Positions 9,605 to 21,304 of a stretch of 64,000 nt of DNA are shown here, one piece after another (within the stretch, counting starts at the first letter, position 1; every line of letters starts with the position of its first letter). The notes under the pieces were generated by a model that worked only from the letters and a program-made list of their open reading frames with translations, did no database searches and was not told where the DNA came from. This stretch comes from Hymenopus coronatus (taxonomy: Eukaryota; Arthropoda; Insecta; Mantodea; Hymenopodidae). The stretch covers positions 23,317,001 through 23,381,000 of the forward strand of contig CM060882.1 of assembly GCA_030762935.1 (NCBI GenBank), in the 5' to 3' direction. A program made the translations under genes and the position numbers.

Positions 9605-10413
9605 GAGCCATCCAGAAAGTAACAGATGATTTGGCATAACTAAATAATAATGAAAGATATGAGCACACAACTATATTTACAAAGGTATTATCCGTGCAAG
9701 TAGACGACAGTGGTGTAAACATGATGCACAGTGGCATGATCTGATTGCTGCAGTCGGCCTGCAGCCGATATCTTTCGCATTTACATACCCATGGCTATCA
9801 CTTCCAGTCTCCACCTTTTTCCCCAATTCCTTGTACTGCGCAGCTTGACTTCAACGTCTATTTGCAAGGATAATACAGTACAACTTTATTTCTCATCGTA
9901 ATCTTCATACTGTCAAGACATTTATTGTCATGTGATCCAGTTTTTCAATACTTTTGTTAATGAATAAAATGTTCGACCAAGTGAATTTAAATAGGTAAAC
10001 AATTCAAGTGTATTGTGATATGCAGTGAGGAAATGGAGCACAATTTACAAGTAATCAAGGAAGAACTAATGTATACAGTGAAGACCATCGATTGTTATGG
10101 AGGAATATAAAGCAAATGTTGATAAAAGAATTAAGAAAAACTGGTGTTTCACTTTGGACACCGTATATGCCGTTTTTGATGGAAAAGTTTTCCAAACAGA
10201 TGAAGACCTCAAAGTGACAGTGATATCTTGGCTCATATCTTTAGTGGTGCATTTAAAAATTGGTACCATGTGACAATAAATACCTTGTTAGCAATGACGA
10301 TTATGTTGAAAAACAGAGTAAGGTACTGTTACTTTGTAAATAAAGTTTTGTGTTGATAACTTTCATTATTGTTTAGTTATGCCAAATCATCTGTCACTTT
10401 CTGGATAGCCCTC
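9605..10413. mobile_element. Non-autonomous TIR element, GAGGGCTATCC type, copy 1
   Basis: Inverted ends of ~50 bp: left CATCCAGAAAGTAACAGATG...GGCATAACTAAATAATAATG; right CATTATTGTTTAGTTATGCC...CACTTTCTGGATAGCCCTC. No conserved transposase domain is visible. The 67-codon minus-strand frame at 10066-10269 lies inside and is shared in part with the copy at 14583-15241, so it belongs to the element. The terminus resembles mariner/Tc1-type ends. Confidence 0.8.
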
Positions 10414-10716
10414 ATATCACTTGTTTTCTGCATCGGTTCTTAACTACAACAAAATGTAGAATGAAATTTGTTGTGTTAACATTCATTCAATAATAGGAAA
10501 TATGGAGAAAAATAATGTTCTGTAAGAATGGTTAGTGGAAGCCATATAAGCCTAACTATAGTAGATAGAGAAGATCTAACATATAAGAATTCTTATATGC
10601 ACCTTCACTAAAAATTATAAACATGATATTGAACATTGAATAAAGTTGAATGATAACATTGCTTAAAATATATAATAATGAAGGGAATTGGTCACACTGT
10701 TTCTTCTGCTTTTTAG

Positions 10717-10916
10717 GTGGCTTGGAGTTCAGAGAGTCAAAACTTGGCAGCCTGCAACTCTACTATCAGGGTCACCTCTACTACCTGGAAAAAAAGGGTT
10801 TAAAAACAAAGTGGAAATGTGTTAATTACTATAAATGCAATTGTCCTGCACGTTGCCACACTCTGGGTCACCAAGTGATTTGGTCATCAGGATTCCACAA
10901 TCATAACAGTTGTTAA
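10717..10916 (+). CDS. Second alternative 3' terminal exon with FLYWCH zinc finger
   Basis: Seen: a pyrimidine-rich acceptor, TTCTTCTGCTTTTTAG, ends at 10716. The exon begins GT, again two bases of a split codon, then reads GLEFRESKLGSLQLYYQGH. The FLYWCH hallmarks follow: LYYQGHLYY, WKC, a cysteine seven residues later in NCPAR, and HNH close to the stop at 10914-10916. It differs from the 7561 exon at most positions but keeps the fold-defining residues, so it is an old duplicate. It ends only three residues after HNH, much shorter than the first exon, which carries a 23-residue charged tail. Inferred: an alternative C-terminus of the same BTB gene, since splice phase and strand match. No good poly(A) signal is seen within 300 bases downstream. 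Confidence 0.85.
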
Positions 10917-11243
10917 GCAGATGCTTAAACTGATCCCTGTGCATTTTTCCAAAACTTTGATTAAATATCACAGATATTCGTATAGTGAATTAATATTACT
11001 GTGTCCATAGCATACAGTCCTGAGAGATAGGGAACCTATGGGCTATGGTTTCTAAATTCTTTGCTACGGCATAAAATGTATGAGGGATAGCATGCCACTG
11101 ATCAAACTGAACTGTGACTGAGCACCTGGATTTCGGAGAGTGTAGATTAGTGGCATTACTTAGTTCTATGGTTGGCGTGTGGGCTTTGGGTTAAGCTGTT
11201 GAGAGATCAGACCTCCATAGATAACTTTTATTTTTATGATTCT

Positions 11244-12096
11244 TTTTTACTTTCTCTACACATTCTATGTACATAGTGTAAAGAGAAGGTATTGCATTCC
11301 ACACAAAAATTTGATAACAAGATTTCATCGGAAATACACATTTTGGGTCCCCCTGAATCCAAAAAAAGAATTTTTGCAAAAAGGTCCGTATGTGTGTGTG
11401 TCTGTGGACACCTAGCTCAAAAATGAAAAGACCGTTGAATACCAAACTTGGTATTTAAGTTTGGTATCTTCCAAGGATTCGACATGAAGATTTTCAAGAA
11501 AATCCCCCCACCCCAAACTACCTTTTACATGGAACTTTTTTTGAAAATTTAGATTTTCTTAAAAATGGTTCTAACGTTTTTGATTAAAATTTTGTATATT
11601 AAAGATATTTACCTGACAAAATGTATATATTGAATTTTCTGGGAATAGCCTCTGAAGACTACTTTATTATGGATGAATTTTACAGAATTTTGCATAACTG
11701 CTAAACTGTAAGAGATGGACAAACATTTTCCATGTTAAAACACACAATTTATGTTATATACATTTTAGTTTTTTGTGGAGTTGATCGTTTTTGAGTTATT
11801 CCTTGTTTTTGGTTTCAGTTTTGAAAAACTTATACTTTTCTCGTACAGGAATTTGTCAACTCCTATCCATACAAACAAAGGAACTTCAATCACATAGCAA
11901 CCAGCTTTTGACTATCACTTTAACCTATGGTACTCCCATATTTCGCCTCTACTGACAAGGAAGCAAGTAATAAGACTAGTACTGCTATTTTTTTCTCGAT
12001 TAGCATGAAGTAAATAAAGGCCTAAGCATTTTAACAATGATTTGTTGCAGAGATGTAGAGAAAGTCATGTGAATGGAACACATCAGATTTTTTTTG
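11244..12096 (+). repeat. Family R repeat, full-length reference copy
   Basis: Most complete + copy. Order: palindromic terminus (TTACTTTCTCTACACATTC...TAAAGAGAAGGT), 'aaatttgataacaagatttc', GACCCCCTGAATCC-like block, GT-rich stretch (11392-11404), 'taccaaacttggtatttaag', CCCCACC block, 'gaattttctgggaatagcct', and the distal end AGAAAGTCATGTGAATGGAA then CACATCAGATTTTT. About 850 bp, no coding frame. Confidence 0.85.
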
Positions 12097-13776
12097 TTGT
12101 CTTCTTTTTTTAATTTTGTAAAGAGCCATTTGTATTTTGTTGAATTGCTCAATTTGATTTATTCCTATTGACAAATAAAATAAATGCAATGTACGACTAG
12201 CATGTAGGTGCAGTGGAAAGCAATTCAGTAACAATTACATTTATCACAGAAGGGGTACAATTATCCATACTCCTCGAAGGAGTTTCTAAAATATAGTGTT
12301 ATGTTCATTACAAATATAGGCACAGATTACAATTAATGAAACAATATCATTATTGTGGCAAATGAACTTCAAATGCAATAAAAATGAATAACTCCCTCTG
12401 TAGTAAAACCAGTATCTACACAAAACGAATTAAGAACTATATACTAGAAAGGAAAGTGAATTCTACCTTTTCATCTTTGCATGAAAGGCAAATAGAAAGT
12501 AATAATACAATATCTGAAGCACAAAATACAACAGGCCAACAGAGGAACTTTTTAATATTCCTCTGCAACATCCCTGCAGAGCTTACACCTACGAAGAAAT
12601 GAAGCTTGCACATTCTCAAAAATTCCAGGATTGTTGTGAACCTCTTCGTTTCACAGCTCGTAGAAACAATTATTTCTTAAACATAATGTGTACTTATACA
12701 ATATGAACCATGTTTAGCAATTCGTGGTTCTCACACTAGTCGCATTTAGACATAAGACAACATTTTCAGAAGCACAGTCTCGCAAGATGACAGTAGCTCA
12801 ATTGGTGAAAATGGCATAAATCAATCAAATCAAAATACTGCTGTTCAAATGCTGGCAAGAGCCCAGGTTTTTTTATTCCACTACTAAAGTCATAGTTCAG
12901 TTATGTTTCAAAGCACACGTTCCATAAATGTTTTCAACATACCTAATCGTTTTATTGCATTAATCTATGCAGGCTCCTTGACAATTACTGCATTTAATAT
13001 TGATTGCTACATAGATATCATTCACAGTCTTTTGAAAGTAATTTGTGCTGGAGGGTTTATTGTTTTGGCTTCAAAAATGTAAATTAAGCGTATAGTGCTG
13101 CTCTAATAGTGCACTCTTTGAGGTGGGGGGGATCTAAAAATGGAAACTTCAGAAAGTAGTGTGGTCTTTGTATCACAGGATTTGATGGACAGTGCTGTAC
13201 TGACTCACCCACCAGTATGTTTTGGTGGAGACCTCTAGTTAATTGCATATGATCTGAAATCAACCAAGCTGTTATCAGAGGCGTGCACACCCTCAAAGAA
13301 CTGGCAATTTTGCCAAAGTTACAAGTCCAGTAGTTTTAAATATTGTATTATTGTGCACCAATGCTGCATTTCAATGACTACTGTCATACAAATGAGGCAT
13401 TCTGAATGAAAATAGGGCTCAGAAGTCCACCTTCTTTTAATTTTTGGCCATTGATGTGCGATCCAGAAAACATGCCATAACTTTAACGTTTAGCAGAAGG
13501 GACAATAGGTTCCCTATCTCAACTGCTTATCTAGGACCCTTATACCATACTGCCAATTTGTGTAGTCAAATTCTGAGACATTCTGTATGTGCAATAGCTT
13601 TGAATCCATCTTTTAAGTAATCACATATATTGTAAAATATTTTCTAATTAATCATTGCAATTTATTCTTAAAGTTTCTTTGTGTGTACTGCTTTTTGAAA
13701 CGGATAAATAATACCCTGACAAAACCTATTCTGTCACACAAGAGGCTTTGAATACTCCTTAGGTTGAGGTTTTATT
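12097..13776. other. Unassigned AT-rich sequence
   Basis: A possible decayed SINE type D head lies near 12785-12870 (GACAGTAGCTCAATTGGTG, then GTTCAAATGCTGGC). Short open frames at 12384-12619 and 13084-13296 overlap on both strands, lack splice-flanked domains and are not considered coding. Confidence 0.4.
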
Positions 13777-14574
13777 GAAAAAATCTGATGTCCATTCACA
13801 TGACTCTCTCTACATCTCTGTAACAAATTATTGTTAAAAAGCTAATGCTCCTATTTACTTAATGCTAATCGAGAAAAAATAGTCTTGTTACTTGCTTCCT
13901 TGTAAGTAGAAGCAAAATAAGGGAGTACCATGGGTTAAAGTGATAGTCAAAAGCTGGTTGCTATGTGACTCGAGTTCCTTTGTTTGTGTAGACAGAAGTT
14001 GATAAATTCCTGTATGAGAAAAGTATAAGTTTTGTAAAGGTGAAATCAAAAACAAGGAATAACTCAAAAATGATCAACTCCAAGAAAAAACTGTACATAA
14101 CATAAATTATGTATGTTAATGTGCTCTACATTTTTTGTATAGTAAGTTTTTGTCCATCTCTTACAGTTTAGAAGTTATGCAAAATTCTGTAAATTCCTGA
14201 ATAAAATAGTCTTCAGAGACTATTATCAGAAAATTCAAGATATACATTTTATTTCTCAGGTAAATATCTTTAATATACAATATTTTAATCAAAATCGTAG
14301 CCATTTTTGAGAAAATAAAAAATTTGGAAAAAAAAAGTTCCATGTAAAGCGTAGTTTGGGGTGGGGGGATTTTTCTCAAAATCTTTGTGTTGCATCCCTG
14401 GAAGATACTAATCTTAAATATTGGTATTTTACCGACCTTTCGTTTTTGAGTTAACGTGTTCACAGACACACACATGGACATATATTTCTGGTGAAATCTC
14501 GATATTGAATTTTTGGGTGGAGTGCAATACCTTCTCTATACACTATGTACATAGTATGTTTAGAGAAAGTAAAA
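13777..14574 (-). repeat. Family R repeat, full length
   Basis: Reverse orientation: starts AAAAAATCTGATGTCC and CATGACTCTCTCTAC, ends with CTTCTCTATACACTATGTAC and AGAGAAAGTAAAAA. The GAGGGCTATCC-type element at 14583 begins nine bases later. The 106-codon minus frame is a repeat shadow. Confidence 0.85.
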
Positions 14575-14582
14575 ATGGAACA

Positions 14583-15241
14583 GAGGCAATCCAGAAAGTA
14601 ACAGACAATTTGGCACAACTAAATAATAATGAAAGATGTGAACACAAAACTTTATTTACAAAGTTAGAGCACCTTACTCTATTTGTCAACGTAATCTCCA
14701 TTGCTATCAAGGTATTTATTGTTATGCAGTACCACTTTTTCAATGCAGATTTTATACTTTTCTACCGTCAAAGATCTGAGCCAACATGTATTGCTGCTTT
14801 GAGGTTGGGAAATTTTTTCACACAAAAGTTCATATATGGTGTCCAAAGTGAAACAATGGTTTTTCTGAATTCTTTTATCATCATTTACTTTCAACTCCTT
14901 CATAATGATTGACGAACTTCCACTGCAATCTTTTGCACCATTTCCCAATTGAAGACCCGTTCATTGCATTATCACCATACACTTGCATTATCTGCCTATA
15001 ACATTCGATTGATTGAACATTTTGTGCATTCAAAAAAAAAAAAGAATAAGTCCTTTGGTGGTAGAAAAGTATAACATCGGCATTGAAAAACTAGTACCTC
15101 GTTATAGTAAATGTCTTCAGAAAATGGAGATTACATTGAGAAATAGAGTACAATACTATAACTTTGTAAATAAAGTTTGTGGTAATATCTTTCATTATTA
15201 TTTAGTTATGCCAAATCGTCTCTACTTTCTGGATAGCCCTC
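14583..15241. mobile_element. Non-autonomous TIR element, GAGGGCTATCC type, copy 2
   Basis: Left GGCAATCCAGAAAGTAACAG and right CTACTTTCTGGATAGCCC are inverted, continuing through AACTAAATAATAATGAAAG against CTTTCATTATTATTTAGTT. Both copies end the shared interior with TTGTAAATAAAGTTT near the right TIR. Open frames on both strands (14421-14948) overlap each other and run across the element edge, so they are not host genes. Confidence 0.8.
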
Positions 15242-15812
15242 ATGTTTATATGTTTACAAAGGTGCACAAAAATAAATACTAAATTTGGTAGCATCTCTTA
15301 ACCTTAGAAGAAAGTATATGTTAATTGTGCTATATATGTTAGAACTTTGGTGCTTGTTGCAATAAGTCTACCAATTCAATGTCAAAATAGTGAAATATTT
15401 GTACTGCTATTTAAGACAATTATTTTTCACCAGCTCTTCTCTCTATAGGATTACTACTTTAAAATATGTTTTTATAGACATAAAAACTATCAATGTGGAG
15501 GTTCACAGCGATAAATATTATAGCTTTCAGGACTTTTCTCTTGACAAAATTACATTCAGATGAGTGGAATGTTTCAAAACAGCAAAGCATGTACTGTATA
15601 ATGTTATATGCTGTATCCCATACGTCAAAGTTTGAACATGATTTAAAACTTGCAATAAGATCACGCAAAAAAGAAATGAAATGATGTGTCACAGTATAAT
15701 GAGGGTTATTCCACTATAATGAGATATTTACTTTAAACAAGCATGTTTTTGTTTACCTCACCGTGATTGCTTTCTATTTAATGGTGATCTTACAGGCCCT
15801 TTCATTCCTTTC

Positions 15813-17462
15813 TTTTTACTTTCTCTACACATACTATGTATATAGTGTATAGAGAAGGTATTGTATTGCACCCAGAAATTTGATACCAGATTTCACTGGA
15901 AATGTCTTGAGACCCCCTGAATCCAAAAAATCTGATGTGAGCCATTCACAAGACTTAACAGTATCTCTGCAACAAATTATTGCTAAAAAGCTTATTCTTC
16001 TATTTACTTCATGCTGAGAAAGAAATAGCAGAAATAGTCTCATTACTTGCTTCCTTGTAAGTAGGAGAGAAATAAGGGAATACCATAGGTTAAAGTGATA
16101 GTCAAAAGCTGATTGCTATATGATTGAAGTTCCATTGTTTGTATGGACAGGAGTTGACAAATTCCCATATGTGAAAAGTATAAGTATTTTAAAGCTGAAG
16201 CCAATAACAAGAAATATCTTTAAAAAAAAACCAAAAAAAAAAACATCAATTCCATGAAAAAAAATGCATATAACATAAATTGTGTTTTAAGAGCTCTACA
16301 TTTTCTATTAGGTAACTTTTTGTCTACCTCTTACAGTTTACCAGATATGCAATATTCATCCAGAATAAATATGTCTTCAGAGGCTATTCCCAGAAAATTC
16401 AAGATATACATTATATTTGTCATGTATACATCTTTGTGTCACATCCTTGGAAGATGCTGAGCTAAATACCAAGTTTGCTGTTTAATGGACTTTTTGTTTT
16501 TGAGCTATGCTGCCCCCACAAATCCACAAATGGGTGGATGAATATTTTTTTAAAAATGCTTTTTTTTTTTTTTTTTTTTTTTTTTTTTGATTCAGGGGGG
16601 TCCAAAAACATGTATTTCCAGTGAAATCTTGGTATCAAATTTTTGAGTGCAATACAATACCTTCTCTATACACTATGTAATAGTATGTGTAGAGGAAGTA
16701 AAAAGTATTTGTAGATAAGGTCCATTTATGTGTCTGTGGACAGCATAGCTCGAAAACTAAAAGACTGTTAAATAGCAAATTTGGTATTTAACTTTATTAT
16801 CTTCCAAGGATGCAACATGAAGTTTTCAAGAAACTCCCCTACTCCAAACTACCCATTACATGGAAAAATTTTTGAAAGTTGTTTTTCTCAAAAATAGCTA
16901 ATAATTTTGATTAAAATACAGTATATTAAAGTTATCACAACACAAATAAAAAGTATATTTTGAATTTTCTGGGAATAGCCTCTGAAGAGCACTTTATTCT
17001 GGTTGATTTTTATTGAGTGTTGCACAATGGTTAAACCATAAGAGATAGACAAAAACTTACTGCACAAAAAATTTAGATCTTGTTAAAATGCACAATTTAT
17101 GTCATATGCATTTTTGTTGTAGAGTTGACCATTTCCAAGATATTCCTTGTTATCGGTTTCAATTTTAAAATACTTTTCTCAGGCAGGAAGTGTCCATTTT
17201 TCTTTTGCTCTACTCCTGGCTAAGCAAAGAAGCCAATATCAATGGCAATTGCATAACGATAGCTTTTAAAACATTTGACTATTGCTTTAGCATAGCACAT
17301 TCATATAGTTCCCTTCTACTTAAAAGAAACCAAGTAATAAGACCATTCTGCTAATGTTCATCTTGTTTAGCATGGTGTAGAAAGAAGAATAATCCTTTGT
17401 AAGAAGTTCATTTGTAGAACAGTTAGAGAAAGTCATCTGAGTGTAACACATAAGATATTTTA
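15813..17462. repeat. Family R: fragment plus head-to-head dimer
   Basis: 15813-15929 is a + fragment with the palindromic end. 15930-16700 is a minus copy running to its palindromic end (16652-16700). 16701-17462 is a + copy that starts just inside its own palindromic end ('ggtccatttatgtgtctgtgg') and runs to AGAAAGTCATCTGAGTG. The two copies meet around one shared palindrome. A 27 base T run sits at 16559-16588. Confidence 0.75.
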
Positions 17463-17532
17463 TCCTATACACTACTGATCTTGAACACTTGGTAGCTTTA
17501 GCTGTTTCATTTATTTCTTTACTAACCTTCAC
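17463..17532 (-). pseudogene. Possible transposase HTH fragment
   Basis: The minus strand reads KVSKEINETAKATKCSRSVV then YRIK, a helix-turn-helix pattern of the sort at the start of DDE transposases (compare the DDE element at 50400-51390). It is cut by the family R repeat at 17462. Only ~25 residues, so tentative. Confidence 0.35.
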
Positions 17533-18290
17533 TTTACTTGAATATTCTTAATGTATTCAATTAAAAATGGATGTCTGACCACTTTTAAAGTCATTGAACC
17601 AGTCTACCTGCTGTCATAGATGGTGAAATGTCTAACAGCATCCAATTTTGCTTTTATCTCTTCACAAGTTTTTCTACCCAAAAGTTAAATGCCAAATCCA
17701 AACTAACCTATGAATCAGTATCAAATTTGTTTTGGAGACATGTAAAAATGTCATTACACTTTGGTGTCTATTTAGAAACACAGATATTTATTGAGCCCCC
17801 TTCATTTCCATTCCATTTGCAAATGGCTTCATAGTTCATTTAAAAAGTTCATAAAAGCAGTCAGATCTTTGGAGGGACCATAACATTTTCTTCAATTCTT
17901 TCCTCTTTTCTAACCTTTCAGCAAAGTTTCTTAATGGCATTGGAGAATTTATTCTCTTTTTCTTTTTTTCATAAGTCCCTCTAGTTGACAATATCACCAG
18001 TACTATTGCCTAAAATAAAAAAAAGCTTAAACCATCTCTAAATCCCATTTATGCTTCAATGTTGGAGACATGCACTGAGGTGTCATGCATTCTACTTTCA
18101 CATGTCAAATTTTGTGCCTAAGAGCTCAAACTTTGATACATATCATTCTGCAATAGCTCAGTTTTTATATTCTTTTGTTCATTGTGGACTCTTCATCTTT
18201 ATTGGAAGTCCTCGACAGCACTGAGTAACAAATGACAACATCACTTGCTAGTAAATACACTTTACCTATCGGCAGTCAACATAGCACAAA
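17533..18290. other. Unassigned; contains a dispersed repeat shared with 60150-60400
   Basis: About 17640-17800 shares blocks ('ttgcttttatctcttcacaagttttt', CTATGAATCAGTATCAAAT, TTATTGA) with 60150-60390, so it is a low-copy dispersed repeat. No coding evidence. Confidence 0.45.
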
Positions 18291-18299
18291 CCTTACACT

Positions 18300-19480
18300 T
18301 GAGACACTTTTATTATTATGTATGCATTGTGGCAAACTTGCGAACTACCAGATGATCCACAGATGTCCGAACTGGCTGCTCCATGTTGTGTCTGTCCACG
18401 CCCATGGCGCTCGTTGCCATCTGCCACTATCCTAGAAAGGCACGGAAGAAACCATGCAACTTTTTTAAAACTACTTTTAATGGCTTTACTTAGCAATGTT
18501 ACTAAAGGAGATGCTGAAGCTGGCCCATCACGTAGTTCACGAGTAGAAATGCTGACAATTTTCTAGTGGATATTTTGTTTTAATTCGTCCAGGGTGTGTG
18601 AGTTTGTCTTGTACATTTTATGCTTTAAGTTACCCCAGAGATAGAAATCACAGCGAGTTAGGTCGGGGGTCCAAGGGATCCACAAATCTCTACTAATAAT
18701 TCTGTCTGGAAACACACTTTCAATTGTTCTCATCGAAAGATTGGCTGTATGAGTGTTGCAAAGTCTTGTTAAAAAAAGGTAAACTCATGCTCCCTGTCTG
18801 TTAATTCTTTAAAAAAAAAAGGGGGGGGCAAAATTGTATTCACGTCTGTATGGGGCTGAGGCCCTGGCAGATGCTCCAAGAGCAGTGGAGTTTTTAAATT
18901 TTTATCACAAGCTTCTTTTACCTTGAGGTTTTAGTGTGGTATCGGATTTATAGTGAAGTAGATTTTTTAACTTTTAAGTAGCTCGTTTTTAATCTTTTAG
19001 TTTTAATGTATCAGTTTTAGATGGAGTTTTATCTCCAGCTCTGGATACAGGGCTGGACAGTTATTTTACCGGTTTTATACTCTTTTATCTCTACTTTTAC
19101 CTTGATTCCTTTTAATTGGTGTTTTATTACTGATTATTGCCAAGTTTTTATCATGAAGGTGCTAATGACCTTGGCATTTGAGTGCCCTTAAACATCATCA
19201 TCATCACATCTGTATGGGCGTCAACTGTTGACTGGAAAAAAATTGGGCGTATAACTCTTTCTCAGCTAATGGCACACCATACACCAATTTTTTCATCATG
19301 AAAGGGTATTTCATGAACAATATAAGGTTTCTCACAGCTCCCTTACGATTATTTTGTGTACACTCATATCTATGAAGGTGGAATCAAGCCTCGTCCGTAA
19401 AAAATATTAAATGTGGGTTTATTTCGTCATTGTGTACACTATTGGGAACCCACTCACAAAATGTGTTAGCACATACAAAT
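18300..19480 (-). pseudogene. IS630/DUF4817-type transposase, C-terminal DDE part, split by a LINE fragment
   Basis: Minus strand, upstream half (19480-19219): NPHLIFFTDEAWFHLHRYEC, then TQNNRKGAVRN, the first catalytic Asp block of this transposase group. After the insertion (18841-19218) the frame resumes: CNTHTANLSMRTIESVF, then PDRIISRDLWIPWTPDLTRC and DFYLWGNLKHKMYKTNSHT, matching the region of the last catalytic acidic residue. Several frameshifts. Beyond 18440 leftward similarity is lost. The N-terminal HTH is missing. Inactive. Confidence 0.8.
18841..19218 (+). mobile_element. 5'-truncated LINE 3' end inserted in transposase
   Basis: Bounded by near-identical duplications CACGTCTGTATGGG (18841-18854) and CACATCTGTATGGG (19205-19218). 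The insert ends GTGCTAATGACCTTGGCATTTG...GCCCTTAAAC plus an (ATC)n tail, a familiar arthropod LINE 3' end. No coding frame remains. Confidence 0.8.
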
Positions 19481-20505
19481 CATACATAAATACATACTGC
19501 AGTAGAAAACAAATGTTGAGCCATAATACACTTTGTGACTAAGTACAGGACAAACTAATAAAGCACACTGGTAATAACTCGATCACATAATATCACTGTC
19601 AGCTCAATACTGCACTTTCAGAGCAGAGAAAACAAGTCAGCACTCTGACACAGCTGTGTTATCACATTTCCGTGTATGCAGTGGAAAAACACTGTACAGC
19701 ACGGATGTATTTGGGTCACTCAGAGGAAATTCCACTGATTAAGAAACCATTAACAGAGGCTCAGGCTTAAAATTAGGCTGTGGTGCCAAAATATGTTTAG
19801 AAGAATATGGAGTGAAAGTTTATGATATTAATTTAATATATGTTATATAGCTTTATAGTATAGTGAACTAGCAGTTGGTGATTGTTACTAAGAAATTATA
19901 TGCAATAGAATTACAGAAAACAGTTCACAAAGAAAAGGTATTCTTTCAGCCAGTTAATTTTGGCTATGTTAGAAAAGTGGACACATGGAAAAGTGGCTTG
20001 GAACAGTTTAAGCAAGATGCAATCGTGATGATAAGGTGTAAGATAATTATCGAAGATGGGAACAATAATCATTTTCTTTTCTAATTTTGTGCTTTTTTAG
20101 GGGAAGAAGTTGCAGATCAATGTGTTATTTTTATTAGATTGAGACTCTGATTTTAGTGTGCTACCCACTGTGCACATTTCAAAAGTTTGTATTCAGCTGA
20201 CACTTGTGCAATATTGATTATGTACATAAAATACTAACTACAAATGAAAATGCAATTCCCAGTCTATTATATCTTAAATTTCTTTTATAAATTAATTGTA
20301 TATAATGATTAAATAAATGATTGTAGAAAAATTCTCTTTCTTATCCTTAAGCAAAGTTTAAACTGTAAAAGATAATGCTTTTATGCTGGATTTACAGCAA
20401 AGACACTAGGTCTTTATCATGTTCATCCAAAAGAAACATTCAAAATCTTAACAAATAATTAAAATATTTGATTGTTAGCATGTCAATTTTTATTTTCTGT
20501 ATATA
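19481..20505. other. Unassigned sequence
   Basis: The frame 19875-20084 (69 codons) has no recognised domain, no clear acceptor upstream and no paralogue in the window. It is left unannotated. Confidence 0.4.
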
Positions 20506-20951
20506 GGGTTGTTAAATTATAAGGTAACCCCTGTCATGGCCTCTCTCCACCGCGTGAGAGAACCGAGAGTGGTGCCAGCAAAGGTGCATTAAAATACATA
20601 TCTTACAATAAATTGTGGAAATGTTGACCTTCTGCTCACATACAGGCAGTACAATTTGGAAAAATATTCTCGCTCACTCGTCTAAGCTTAGCAGCAGGAC
20701 TCCTTGTGATTTCTTGCGTAATGTTATCACTAAGTTTCTGTAGATTACACAGGGATTTCTGCTGCTGAGCTTAGGTGAATGAGCGAGAAAATCTTTAACT
20801 TGTTATACTGCCTGTTTGAGAGCAGATGGTCAATATTTTCAGCATTTATTTAACCTAAGGACTCCAGTGTGCCTTTGCCGGCACCACTTTCCCAGCAACT
20901 CTCGGATCTCTTGTGCAGTGGAGAAATATAATTATTATAATTTAATGACCG
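20506..20951. mobile_element. MITE of IS630/DUF4817 type, copy 2
   Basis: Flanked by TATA (20502-20505 and 20952-20955). Left GGGTTGTTAAATTATAAGGT; right TTATAATTTAATGACC. The interior contains an inverted pair of sub-blocks (TCTCGCTCACTCGTCTAAGC and GCTTAGGTGAATGAGCGAGA) also present in the other copies. Confidence 0.85.
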
Positions 20952-21304
20952 TATAATTTACCTCTTCCCCTGCCACTAAAGATTTGCACTTGACAGCTGG
21001 AGTTAAGTTGTTACACTTGCAAAAAAAAACAGAGAAAAGATTTATTTGTTAGACCTCTGGAACCAATCACAAGACAGCATTCAGGTGGTTGGCCACAAAG
21101 CGGAAGTGGAATTGGATGCGGCTCTGTTGCCGAATCTGGCTATTGCCAACTAGTGCTTCAATTTGTTATCTCTAACCTATGTATTCAGGGTTTATTTGGG
21201 TTATTTGTAAGCTACAAACTATTGGCTATTTATATTTGTAGTTATTGTTGATAGTGTTGTTGGTGTTTATATATATACATATACACATACACACACACAC
21301 ACAT

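Noticed and set aside
14421..14912. 163-codon + frame, one of the longest
   Set aside because: It starts inside a family R copy and ends inside a TIR element, so it bridges two repeats by chance.
18318..18566. Frame with CCVCPRPW and RHGRNH as a C2H2 finger exon
   Set aside because: Spacing does not fit a zinc finger, and the frame runs antisense into the transposase relic at 18440-19480.
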